From Clostridiales bacterium UBA4959 (GTDB lineage Bacteria > Bacillota > Clostridia > Oscillospirales > CAG-272), in NCBI GenBank assembly GCA_002397345.1, contig DHAH01000034.1, positions 7,073 through 19,721 of the forward strand: DNA of 12,649 nucleotides, given 5' to 3'. Position numbers and translations under genes: made by a program. How positions within the stretch are numbered: the first letter of the stretch is position 1; each line of letters begins with the position of its first letter. The notes beneath the pieces are model-generated. The model ran no database searches and had not been told where the DNA came from. It was given only the letters and a program-made list of their open reading frames with translations. Shown here piece by piece: positions 6,065-12,649 of this stretch.

Positions 6065-6095
6065 TTTCCGCACCTAATATGTGCGGGTGCGGAAA
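6065..6095 (+). repeat. 10-bp intercistronic hairpin between E2 and E3
   Basis: Positions 6065-6074 pair perfectly with 6086-6095 around an 11-nt loop. An alternative stem CCGCAC/GTGCGG (6068-6073 with 6081-6086) uses part of the same bases and excludes the longer one. No T-tract follows, so it is unlikely to terminate. It may protect or process the mRNA between E2 and E3. Confidence 0.55.
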
Positions 6096-6137
6096 TATCG
6101 CCCGTTTACAATTATTAAGTTTAAGAAGGTTCATATC

Positions 6138-7502
6138 ATGTATGATTTAATCGTTCTGGGAGGCGGCCCCGCGGGTTATAACGCGGCTGAACGCGCCGCG
6201 CACGCGGGGCTTAAAACGCTCGTGCTCGAGGGCAGGGCGTTAGGCGGCGTCTGCCTCAACGAAGGCTGTATACCAACTAAGACGTTATTATATTCCGCAA
6301 AGATTTATGACTACGCCAAACACAGCGAAGAATACGGCGTGAAATTTTCCGGTGCGTCAATCGACCACCCGGCTGTTATCGACCGCAAAGAAAAAGTGGT
6401 TAAAATGCTCGTTTCGGGTATCGCGGCGAAGCTGAAAAAACTGGGCGTCGAAGTCGTACCGGAGTTCGGAGAGATAATGGGACGCGGTGCGGAAGGATTT
6501 ACTGTCAAGGCTGGCGGTATAGAATATATAGGAAAAAAACTGCTCGTTTGCACCGGCTCGGCAGCGTCCGTACCCCCCATACCCGGTTTGAGCGAATCGA
6601 TAACCTCGGGGTTCGCTATGACAAACCGCGAAATACTCGACTTGCGTAAAATACCCGAGCGGCTCGTCGTTATCGGCGGCGGCGTGATCGGGCTGGAAAT
6701 GGCGTCGTATTTTAACTCTATAGGTACGCATGTCACGGTGATTGAAATGCTCGACCATATCGCGGGCCCCACTGACGGCGATATTTCGCGGATTTTGTAT
6801 AAAAACTATGTAAAAAAGGGTATAACCTTTTTGCTCTCCGCAAAAGTGACGTCGGTCGGCACCGATTGTGTTAATTATGAACTGAATAACGGCGCAGCCG
6901 AGTCGGTGAAAGCCGACGCTGTACTGGTGTCTATAGGACGCCGCCCGGTTACACAGGGTATCGGGCTGGAGAACATCGGCGTGCTCACCGAGCGCGGCGC
7001 GATTATAACCAACGAATATTGCGGCACCAGCGTCGCGGGCGTTTGGGCGGCGGGCGATGTCAACGGCAAGTCGATGTTGGCGCACACCGCCTACCGTGAG
7101 GGCGAGGTCGCGGTGACAAACATGCTCGGAGGACGTGACGCTGTCAATTACGACGCGATACCGGCGGTGATTTATACGAACCCGGAGGTCGCGTCAGTCG
7201 GAGAGACGAGCGAAACGGTTAAAGCCAAAGGGCTTGACGCTAAAGTTGAAAGCTATACGCTAAAATACAGCGGTCGTTATATTGCCGAAAACGAGGGCGG
7301 CGACGGGATAGTCAAATTGATTATCGACAACGAACACCGCTCCGTGCTCGGCGTGCATATGATAGGCAATTACGCGTCGGAGATTATCTACGGCGCGGCG
7401 ATGATGGTCGACCGCAAAATGCGCGTTGAACAGGTGCAAAAACTGGTTTTCCCGCACCCCACCGTCGGTGAAGTTATCCGCGAAGCAATGTTTATGATAT
7501 AA
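6138..7502 (+). CDS. lpdA: Dihydrolipoamide dehydrogenase (E3)
   Basis: FAD-dependent disulfide oxidoreductase that reoxidises the dihydrolipoyl arm of E2 and reduces NAD+. The 454-residue protein shows the FAD-binding N-terminus LIVLGGGPAGYNAAERAA (residues 4-21) and the redox-active disulfide GGVCLNEGCIPTK (C39 and C44). The NAD-binding motif is VIGGGVIGLEMA (178-189), and the second FAD motif is VWAAGDVNG (302-310). The dimerisation domain ends with FPHPTVGEV, in which H440 and E445 form the expected His-Glu pair. The start at 6138 is preferred over an in-frame ATG at 6081: GAAGG (6125-6129) precedes it at 8 nt, the FAD motif then sits at the usual distance, and the upstream codons run through the intercistronic hairpin. 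E1 follows after 15 nt, indicating co-transcription and dedicated use by this complex. Confidence 0.96.
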   Translation: MYDLIVLGGGPAGYNAAERAAHAGLKTLVLEGRALGGVCLNEGCIPTKTLLYSAKIYDYAKHSEEYGVKFSGASIDHPAVIDRKEKVVKMLVSGIAAKLKKLGVEVVPEFGEIMGRGAEGFTVKAGGIEYIGKKLLVCTGSAASVPPIPGLSESITSGFAMTNREILDLRKIPERLVVIGGGVIGLEMASYFNSIGTHVTVIEMLDHIAGPTDGDISRILYKNYVKKGITFLLSAKVTSVGTDCVNYELNNGAAESVKADAVLVSIGRRPVTQGIGLENIGVLTERGAIITNEYCGTSVAGVWAAGDVNGKSMLAHTAYREGEVAVTNMLGGRDAVNYDAIPAVIYTNPEVASVGETSETVKAKGLDAKVESYTLKYSGRYIAENEGGDGIVKLIIDNEHRSVLGVHMIGNYASEIIYGAAMMVDRKMRVEQVQKLVFPHPTVGEVIREAMFMI

Positions 7503-7517
7503 AGGAGAAAAATCATC

Positions 7518-10001
7518 ATGCCTAAAAATCAACCTGTAATGCCCGAAAATACGTTTACACCGGGTTTTATCCATTTCGAAGATATACCGGTCTGTCAATA
7601 TAAAAAGACATTGGCCGAGGAGAAAAAGCTCTATTCCAAGGACGATTTCATGCGCATCTATCACGACATGCGCACCATACGCGAGTTTGAGTTCATGCTT
7701 AATGAAGTTAAGACAAAAAACGCGTATAACGGTATTGAATACAACAACCCCGGTCCCGCGCACCTTTCCATCGGTCAGGAAGCGTCCGCCGTCGGCGAAG
7801 TGTATTGTCTTGATATAAACGACTACTCCTTCGGTTCGCACCGCAGCCATGGCGAGATCATCGCCAAAGGTCTGTCGTCCATACAAAAGCTTGACGACGC
7901 TGAGTTATACAATATAATGAAGGAATTTCTGGGCGGGAGCGTGCTTGCCGTCGTGGAGAAGCATTATAAAGGCGATAATATTAAGTCGCTGGCACGCAAC
8001 TTTCTGCTCTACGGCGCGCTTGCGGAGATATTCGCGCGCACCACGGGTTTCAACCGCGGTTTGGGCGGCTCGATGCACGCTTTCTTTATCCCGTTCGGAT
8101 TGATGCCCAACAACGCTATCGTCGGCGGTTCGGGTCCTATCTCGCTGGGCGCCGCGCTTTACAAGCGTTCTAACCATAAGCCGGGCATTGTAATTTCCAA
8201 CTGCGGCGACGGCGCACTGGGTCGCGGATCTGTGCTTGAGTCGTTCAACTTCGCCTCGATGGATCAGATCACCAAGCTGTGGGGCATGGAAGGCAAATAC
8301 CCCGACGGAGGTCTGCCCATACTGTTTAACGTGTTCAACAACGCCTATGGTATGGGCGGTCAGACGCGCGGCGAAACTATGGGCTTCGACCTTGCGGCGC
8401 GGTTGGGCGCGGGCTTTAACCCGCAGCAGATGCACGCCGAACGCGTCAATGGTTATGACCCGCTGGCGGTGATCGACGCCGTAACGCGCAAGAAGGAGCT
8501 GCTGCTGGCGGGCAAGGGTCCGGCGCTGCTTGACGTCGCTACTTACCGCGTGTCGGGGCACAGCCCGTCCGACTCGTCCACCTACCGTACACAGGAAGAA
8601 ATCGACGCGTGGATAAACGCCGACCCCATAAACGCTTACCGCAATAAACTGGTGAAGGGTAAAATCGCGGCTGACGACGAGTTTGCCGCGATTGACGAAG
8701 CGATTGTCACACGCATGACGGAGATAATGAAGCTTGCGATAAGTGACGATATTTCGCCGCGCATGGATCTTAATAAAAATCCGAACGCCATTGCGGATAT
8801 TATGTTCTCAAACGGCAAGATTCACAGCATGGATACGGGCAGAGAAGCCGAAATGCTCATGCCCAAGGACGAAGTGCCGCGCGTTAAAGAAATCGCAGGC
8901 AAGGTTCGCTCATCTGTCGATCGCGATGGCAAGCCGGTTTCGAAGATGAAGCAGTACAACATCCGCGACGGGTTATTCGAGCCGATTATCGATAAATTTT
9001 ATGATGACCCCACGCTGGTTGCCTACGGTGAGGATAACCGTGACTGGGGCGGCGCGTTCGGCGTGTATAAAAAGATGACCGAAGCCGTGCCGTATCACCG
9101 GTTCTTCAACGCGCCGATCTCCGAATCGGCGATAGTCGGCTCGGCGGTGGGCTATGCTATGTGCGGCGGGCGCGTGATTGTCGAGCTGATGTACGCCGAC
9201 TTCATGGGCTGCGCAGGCGATGAGATATTCAACCAAATGGCGAAATGGCAGTCGATGTCCGCGGGCATACTCAAGATGCCGATAGTGCTCCGTGTATCGG
9301 TCGGCTCAAAATACGGAGCGCAGCACTCGCAGGACTGGACGGCGCTTGCCGCGCACATCCCGGGACTTAAAGTCGTATTCCCCGCGACGCCCGCCGACGC
9401 AAAGGGACTGATGACCGCGGCTCTGGAAGGCACCGATCCGGTGATATTCTTCGAATCGCAGCGCATATATGACAAGGGCGAGGAATTTTTAGAGGGCGGT
9501 GTGCCCGAAGGATATTACGAGATTAAAATGGGCGAACCCGACGTCAAACGCGCGGGCAAGGATGTGACCATTCTGACCATCGGAGCGGTGCTCTACCGCG
9601 CGCTCGAAGCCGCCAAAACGCTTCAGGAGAAGTATAACATATCCGCCGAGGTTATCGACGCGCGTTCCATCGTGCCGTTCGATTATTCGAAGGTGATTGA
9701 GTCGGTGAAGAAGACAGGACGTATCGTTATTGTCGGCGACGCTTGCGAGCGTGGTTCGGTAATGAAGGATATGGCGGCGAATATAACCGAGCTGGCGTTC
9801 GATTATCTCGACGCGCCGCCTATCGCGCTTGGCAGCCGGAACTGGATAACGCCCGCGCACGAGCTGGAAGAATTTTTCTTCCCCTATCCGGCTCAGATCA
9901 TCGACTGTATACATGAAAAGCTGTTCTCCATACCGGGTCACGTGCCGACGCACGATCTGGGCGATATAGAAAAACTCGAACGCAGCCGCCGCGGCGTGTA
10001 A
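7518..10001 (+). CDS. Fused alpha-beta 2-oxoacid dehydrogenase E1 component (827 aa)
   Basis: Thiamine-diphosphate-dependent decarboxylase that starts the complex reaction and acylates the E2 lipoyl arm. One frame encodes both E1 halves, usually separate subunits. The alpha half (about 45-400) has NPGPAHLSIGQEA (77-89), the active-site-like HRSHG (108-112), GFNRGLGGSMH (177-187), the ThDP/metal motif GDG (230-232) to NN (274-275), and the loop GHSPSDSSTYR (347-357). A linker at about 430-480 precedes the beta half (485-827) with YGED (503-506), the PISES glutamate (E536), AQHSQDW (601-607) and HIPGLKVVFPATPADAKGL (613-631). The alpha half is longer than usual, with an N-terminal extension and apparent insertions near 119-170 and 249-266. 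The C-terminal EHF-like region ends with ERSRRGV. AAAGGAG (7501-7507) sets the start. Substrate is uncertain (pyruvate, acetoin or branched-chain oxoacids). The motifs look catalytically complete. Confidence 0.95.
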   Translation: MPKNQPVMPENTFTPGFIHFEDIPVCQYKKTLAEEKKLYSKDDFMRIYHDMRTIREFEFMLNEVKTKNAYNGIEYNNPGPAHLSIGQEASAVGEVYCLDINDYSFGSHRSHGEIIAKGLSSIQKLDDAELYNIMKEFLGGSVLAVVEKHYKGDNIKSLARNFLLYGALAEIFARTTGFNRGLGGSMHAFFIPFGLMPNNAIVGGSGPISLGAALYKRSNHKPGIVISNCGDGALGRGSVLESFNFASMDQITKLWGMEGKYPDGGLPILFNVFNNAYGMGGQTRGETMGFDLAARLGAGFNPQQMHAERVNGYDPLAVIDAVTRKKELLLAGKGPALLDVATYRVSGHSPSDSSTYRTQEEIDAWINADPINAYRNKLVKGKIAADDEFAAIDEAIVTRMTEIMKLAISDDISPRMDLNKNPNAIADIMFSNGKIHSMDTGREAEMLMPKDEVPRVKEIAGKVRSSVDRDGKPVSKMKQYNIRDGLFEPIIDKFYDDPTLVAYGEDNRDWGGAFGVYKKMTEAVPYHRFFNAPISESAIVGSAVGYAMCGGRVIVELMYADFMGCAGDEIFNQMAKWQSMSAGILKMPIVLRVSVGSKYGAQHSQDWTALAAHIPGLKVVFPATPADAKGLMTAALEGTDPVIFFESQRIYDKGEEFLEGGVPEGYYEIKMGEPDVKRAGKDVTILTIGAVLYRALEAAKTLQEKYNISAEVIDARSIVPFDYSKVIESVKKTGRIVIVGDACERGSVMKDMAANITELAFDYLDAPPIALGSRNWITPAHELEEFFFPYPAQIIDCIHEKLFSIPGHVPTHDLGDIEKLERSRRGV

Positions 10002-10016
10002 GGGATCGGGGACTAC

Positions 10017-10077
10017 GGGGAACGTTTGGGTGACCATAATATTATTTGCGATAACATCGATGGCCACCCAAACCCCC
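10017..10077 (+). repeat. Long imperfect inverted repeat in the lplA leader
   Basis: Positions 10024-10036 pair with 10061-10073 over 13 positions with one A/C mismatch. GGGG (10017-10020) can add four pairs with CCCC (10074-10077) across a 3-nt bulge. A small inner stem CGAT/ATCG (10049-10052 with 10056-10059) closes within the 24-nt centre. No T-tract follows, so it is not a simple terminator. It is a candidate mRNA structural element between E1 and lplA. Confidence 0.6.
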
Positions 10078-10082
10078 TGCAA

Positions 10083-10149
10083 ATATGGGATTGAAAATGC
10101 TATTTTAATAATATTTTGTTTACCTTAATGTATTTTTATAATCCCATAT
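10083..10149. promoter_or_regulatory. 10-bp perfect inverted repeat overlapping a candidate lplA -10 element
   Basis: ATATGGGATT (10083-10092) is repeated as its exact reverse complement at 10140-10149, 47 nt apart. A wobble and three more A/T pairs extend the possible stem inward. The right arm overlaps a perfect -10 TATAAT (10137-10142). The best -35 nearby is poor (TTGTTT, 10116-10121, 15-bp spacer). This may be a weak internal promoter for lplA with flanking protein-binding half-sites, or a long-range mRNA hairpin. Confidence 0.45.
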
Positions 10150-10170
10150 CTTAAATAAAAGGTAACGAAC

Positions 10171-11178
10171 ATGAAAATATACCACAACCCCCACACTAAT
10201 CCGTATTTTAATCTTGCGGCGGAAGAATATCTGCTCGATAACACCGACGGCGAGATTTTCATGCTGTGGCGCAACGAGCCGGCGGTTATAATCGGGCGCT
10301 ATCAGAACGCCTACGCCGAGCTTAACGCCGCGTTTATCCGCGAGCAGGGTATAAAAGTCGTACGTAGGCTGACGGGCGGCGGCGCGGTGTTCCACGATCT
10401 GGGCAATGTAAATTTCACCTATATAGCCCCGCGCGGGAACGCGGAAGCGCTCGATTTTGATCGATTCACCCGACCGGTAATCGCGGCGCTGCGTAAGCTT
10501 GGCGTTCAGGCGGAGCTGTCGGGCCGCAACGATATTGTAGTCGCGGCAAACGGTGAAACGCGAAAAATTTCCGGCAACGCGCAGTGCGTGCGCTCTGCGT
10601 CGTATATGAAAGGCGAAAAAACAGATAAAATTCTGCACCATGGAACACTGCTCTATTCGGCTGATATGAGCCGTCTGGTCGGCGCGCTCAATGTCGATAC
10701 CGATAAGATACGGTCAAAAGGAATCAAAAGCGTGCGTTCGCGTGTCGCGAATATAAAAGAATATCTCTCAGAGCAGTACAGCGGTATGGACGCCGCCGAG
10801 TTTATGGATTTTCTGCAAAACGAATTCGCAGGTGAATCGGTATGCTTTACAGAAACAGAGATCGGGGCGATACAAAATTCAGCCGACAATAAATACGCGT
10901 CATGGAATTACACATACGGCGAATCGAAGCGCTTTTCGACCGTTAAAAAGAAATATTTTGAATTCGGCACGGTTGAGATCGGGCTTGACGCCGACGGCGG
11001 CGTGATAAGCGACATCTCTATCTGCGGCGATTTTTTTGGCGTACGCGATACGGAGGAGCTGTGCGGGCTGCTGCGCGGTAAACGGCTTGAATACGCTGTG
11101 CTGGTTGACGCGCTGCGCGGAGTGAGCGAATATATAATGGGCGCGGCACCGGCGGAACTGGCGGAATTATTAACTTGA
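10171..11178 (+). CDS. lplA: Lipoate--protein ligase
   Basis: Attaches lipoate to the target lysine of lipoyl domains in two steps, via lipoyl-AMP. The obvious substrate here is K43 of the E2 in the same cluster. The 335-residue protein starts MKIYHNPHTNPYFNLAAEEY and shows the lipoate-binding loop RRLTGGGAVFHDLGN (65-79), GRNDIVV (118-124) and the catalytic-lysine segment KISGNAQ (132-138, K132), followed by HHGTLLY (156-162). The C-terminal accessory domain (about 245-335, with ASWNYTYGES near its start) is present. It is therefore a full-length LplA able to do both half-reactions, rather than a domain-split form. AAAAGG (10157-10162) precedes the ATG. It follows E1 after 169 nt of structured spacer. 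No lipA or lipB is visible, so scavenging of lipoate is suggested but not shown. Confidence 0.95.
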   Translation: MKIYHNPHTNPYFNLAAEEYLLDNTDGEIFMLWRNEPAVIIGRYQNAYAELNAAFIREQGIKVVRRLTGGGAVFHDLGNVNFTYIAPRGNAEALDFDRFTRPVIAALRKLGVQAELSGRNDIVVAANGETRKISGNAQCVRSASYMKGEKTDKILHHGTLLYSADMSRLVGALNVDTDKIRSKGIKSVRSRVANIKEYLSEQYSGMDAAEFMDFLQNEFAGESVCFTETEIGAIQNSADNKYASWNYTYGESKRFSTVKKKYFEFGTVEIGLDADGGVISDISICGDFFGVRDTEELCGLLRGKRLEYAVLVDALRGVSEYIMGAAPAELAELLT

Positions 11179-11207
11179 CAGACGGGTGATTATTTTACAT
11201 AAAACGC

Positions 11208-11236
11208 TTTACTTTATGAAAATGTTATGTTATAAT
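11208..11236 (+). promoter_or_regulatory. Sigma-A promoter of the yerC-methyltransferase pair
   Basis: -35 TTTACT (11208-11213), a 17-bp spacer and a perfect -10 TATAAT (11231-11236) with TGT before it (11228-11230), an extended -10. The predicted start is near 11243, giving a leader of about 85 nt. A second TTGACA at 11175-11180 overlaps the lplA stop but has only a poor -10 (CATAAA, 11198-11203). Confidence 0.7.
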
Positions 11237-11244
11237 AATTATAA
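11230..11244. promoter_or_regulatory. Palindrome over the yerC -10 and start site
   Basis: TTATAATAATTATAA is a perfect 7-1-7 dyad covering the -10 hexamer and the predicted transcription start. A TrpR-like protein encoded immediately downstream could bind it to repress its own synthesis. The sequence is entirely A/T, so chance occurrence is not negligible. Confidence 0.35.
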
Positions 11245-11328
11245 AAGTTAAGTCTATGGTTTAATATCAAAAAAATGCGCGGGCGATCGAAAGCTGCCGC
11301 CATATAATAAAAATGGAGAGCAAGTATA

Positions 11329-11631
11329 ATGAGCGAAAAAATCCGCGACGATAATATTGATTTTTTATTTAAGGCGATATTGACGCTCAAAAACACCGAT
11401 GAATGCTACAGTTTTTTTGAAGACCTTTGCACCGTTTCAGAGCTTTTAGAAATGTCAAAACGGTTCAAAGCCGCGTATATGCTCAGTAAAAATCATATTT
11501 ATACCAACATTGCGCAGGAAACGGGACTGTCGACCGCGACGATAAGCCGTGTCAACCGCTGTCTTAAATATGGCAGCGACGGTTATCAAACCGTGCTGGA
11601 CAGACTTGAAAAGGGGCGCCTTATAAGATGA
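11329..11631 (+). CDS. TrpR-like regulator of the YerC/YecD family
   Basis: Small all-helical DNA-binding protein related to the Trp repressor fold. The 100-residue product has the characteristic core FFEDLCTVSELLEMSKRFKA (residues 29-48), followed by AAYMLSKNHIYTNIAQETG and the recognition helix LSTATISRVNRCLKYG (67-82), then a basic tail. The YerC/YecD family is widespread in Firmicutes and its target genes are poorly known. GGAGAG (11315-11320) sets the ATG start 8 nt downstream. It is the first gene of a two-gene unit: its TGA overlaps the ATG of the methyltransferase (ATGA). Its ligand, if any, cannot be told from the sequence. Confidence 0.94.
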   Translation: MSEKIRDDNIDFLFKAILTLKNTDECYSFFEDLCTVSELLEMSKRFKAAYMLSKNHIYTNIAQETGLSTATISRVNRCLKYGSDGYQTVLDRLEKGRLIR

Positions 11632-12434
11632 AAGCGCACCTCCCCGGCGGAGCGGTTAAATCGGCGCCCGGCGCGGATTCCACCGCAAGTCAATATACTG
11701 TGCTCGCTGAATATTACGACAGGCTAAACACCTCGGTAGACTACTCCGCGATTGCCGATTACTGCGACGCTGCCGTGAAACGTTATGGCTTGCCGGACAA
11801 CAAATTGGCGCTTGACCTTGCCTGTGGTACGGGCAACGTGACGCTCGAGCTTGCCAAGCGGGGATATGACATGATCGGCGCTGACAGCTCGGAGGAAATG
11901 CTCGCTGTCGCGGCAGGCAAACGCATACCGAAGGATTCGAGTATCCTTTGGCTGCGCCAGGATATGCGGAATTTTGAATTGTACGGTACTGTGGGGCTTA
12001 TAACCTGCGTGCTCGACAGTGTAAATTATCTCACCGATGCGACGGCGCTGACGCAGTGCTTCAAATTGGCGCACAATTACCTTGACCCGGGCGGACTTTT
12101 TATTTTCGACGTCAATACGGGTCGCAAGTTCGAAAACATTTATGACGGACGCGATTATATACTGGAAGCTGATGGCGTGCTTTGCGCGTGGCGCAGCGAT
12201 TACAACGCGTCCTCAAGGCTGTGCAGGTTCGCGCTGTCGATTTTCATCGAAGAGGGTGGATTATGGCGCAGGCAGGACGAAATTCAGACAGAGCGCATGT
12301 GGAGCGGTCGTAAGCTGCACAGGACGCTGTGTGACGCGGGGTTTGAGGTGTGCGCCGTGACGGCGGATTATACCGATATTGCCGCAAGCGAGGATGACAA
12401 TCGACATTGTTATATCGCAAGAGCGTTAAAATAA
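11628..12434 (+). CDS. Class I SAM-dependent methyltransferase
   Basis: Probable methyl-transfer enzyme using S-adenosylmethionine; the acceptor is unknown. The 268-residue protein has the Rossmann SAM-binding motif I ALDLACGTGNVTLELAKRGY (61-80). The acidic residue after strand beta-2 is D86 in IGADSSEEML. Then come a motif-II-like segment WLRQDMRNFEL (108-118), CVLDSVNYL (127-135) and LDPGGLFIFDVNTG. The N-terminal ~20 residues (MKAHLPGGAVKSAPG...) are low-complexity and precede the family-like start YTVLAEYYDRLN. A start at GTG 11700 is therefore possible, but the ATGA overlap with the yerC-like gene and AAAAGGGG (11609-11616) upstream favour 11628. The fold family resembles small-molecule methyltransferases rather than rRNA or DNA enzymes. 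No terminator is clear after it. Confidence 0.9.
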   Translation: MKAHLPGGAVKSAPGADSTASQYTVLAEYYDRLNTSVDYSAIADYCDAAVKRYGLPDNKLALDLACGTGNVTLELAKRGYDMIGADSSEEMLAVAAGKRIPKDSSILWLRQDMRNFELYGTVGLITCVLDSVNYLTDATALTQCFKLAHNYLDPGGLFIFDVNTGRKFENIYDGRDYILEADGVLCAWRSDYNASSRLCRFALSIFIEEGGLWRRQDEIQTERMWSGRKLHRTLCDAGFEVCAVTADYTDIAASEDDNRHCYIARALK

Positions 12435-12486
12435 TATTCATAAACAAAAATTATGCTTGAAAAGTTGAAAAAATAAAAAATAGGTG

Positions 12487-12515
12487 TTGACAAACGTGCG
12501 GTGTTATGGTATAAT
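12487..12515 (+). promoter_or_regulatory. Consensus sigma-A promoter of the tRNA gene
   Basis: Perfect -35 TTGACA (12487-12492), a 17-bp spacer and perfect -10 TATAAT (12510-12515), with TGG (12507-12509) forming an extended -10. The start is near 12522, leaving about 52 nt of 5' leader to be removed before the mature tRNA end at 12574. Confidence 0.93.
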
Positions 12516-12573
12516 ATTCGACGTTGCAGGGCAGACAGCCGGACGACAAAACGGTATAGACGGTGATAAAAAG

Positions 12574-12649
12574 GGGAGCATAGCTCAGCTGGGAGAGCAT
12601 TTGCCTTACAAGCAAAGGGTCACAGGTTCGAGCCCTGTTGTTCCCACCA
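12574..12649 (+). tRNA. tRNA-Val (anticodon TAC)
   Basis: A 76-nt cloverleaf with encoded CCA. The acceptor arm GGGAGCA pairs with TGTTCCC, including one G-T wobble. The D arm contains TAGCTCAGCTGGGAGAGCA. The anticodon stem TTTGC/GCAAA closes the loop CTTACAA with anticodon TAC at 12607-12609. The T arm is ACAGG-TTCGAGC-CCTGT. It reads valine GUA codons and other GUN by wobble. The window stops at the CCA, so a following tRNA cluster cannot be judged. Confidence 0.97.

Noticed and set aside
6081..6137. 19-residue N-terminal extension of E3
   Set aside because: It starts inside the intercistronic hairpin, has no ribosome binding site, and would push the FAD motif away from its normal position.
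7260..7886. 208-codon minus-strand open frame over the E3-E1 junction
   Set aside because: It is a shadow of two strongly supported genes and has no recognisable domain.
7905..8561. 218-codon minus-strand open frame inside E1
   Set aside because: It lies wholly antisense to the E1 alpha half, and its composition (His/Arg-rich) is typical of a reverse-frame artefact.
8736..9000. Frameshift or missed stop joining separate E1 alpha and beta genes
   Set aside because: The frame is continuous through the linker (residues 407-495), with no stop and no overlapping start preceded by a ribosome binding site, so the fusion appears genuine.
12574..12649. tRNA 3' end as an integration (att) site
   Set aside because: No integrase, direct repeat of the tRNA end or foreign-looking DNA is visible; the window simply stops there.

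Overview
The window looks like a chromosomal segment from an anaerobic Firmicute of the class Clostridia. The evidence is SpoVG, a four-cysteine ribosomal protein L28, a YerC/YecD-type TrpR-like regulator, a DUF6873-type protein, strong GGAGG-type ribosome binding sites and sigma-A promoters with a TGn extension. The coding regions are moderately GC-rich, with many GCG/CGC codons, while the intergenic regions are very AT-rich. I see no insertion sequence, integrase, phage gene or CRISPR array. Genus-level placement cannot be made from what is visible.

Layout. Positions 1-145 hold the probable tail of an upstream gene and a strong 16-bp hairpin. A small minus-strand gene (391-146) encodes an 81-residue protein with an AT-hook-like start and a coiled coil. 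rpmB (639-827) has its own promoter and is followed by a DUF6873-like gene (918-1667) that contains a 15-nt tandem repeat. spoVG (2056-1745, minus) and murC (2238-3617, plus) diverge from a 181-bp AT-rich region, and both end in intrinsic terminators.

The main block is 3776-11178. A DeoR-family repressor gene with a consensus promoter and a palindrome at its transcription start is followed by a complete 2-oxoacid dehydrogenase system. The order is E2 acyltransferase, E3 dihydrolipoamide dehydrogenase, then E1 as one 827-residue alpha-beta fusion, and finally a lipoate-protein ligase. Together these supply all three catalytic activities plus the enzyme that attaches the lipoyl cofactor. The spacers between several of the genes contain hairpins, and the 169-nt leader of the ligase gene contains two long inverted repeats. 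The E1 substrate (pyruvate, acetoin or a branched-chain 2-oxoacid) cannot be fixed from the sequence.

From 11208 onward a promoter drives a yerC-like regulator that is translationally coupled (ATGA overlap) to a class I SAM-dependent methyltransferase. The window ends exactly at the encoded CCA of a tRNA-Val(TAC) with a consensus promoter.

The most interesting items are the fused E1 in a self-contained E2-E3-E1-LplA module with a candidate operator, the structured leader before lplA, the in-frame peptide repeat in the DUF6873-like protein, and the small AT-hook/coiled-coil protein. None can be called novel without database comparison.
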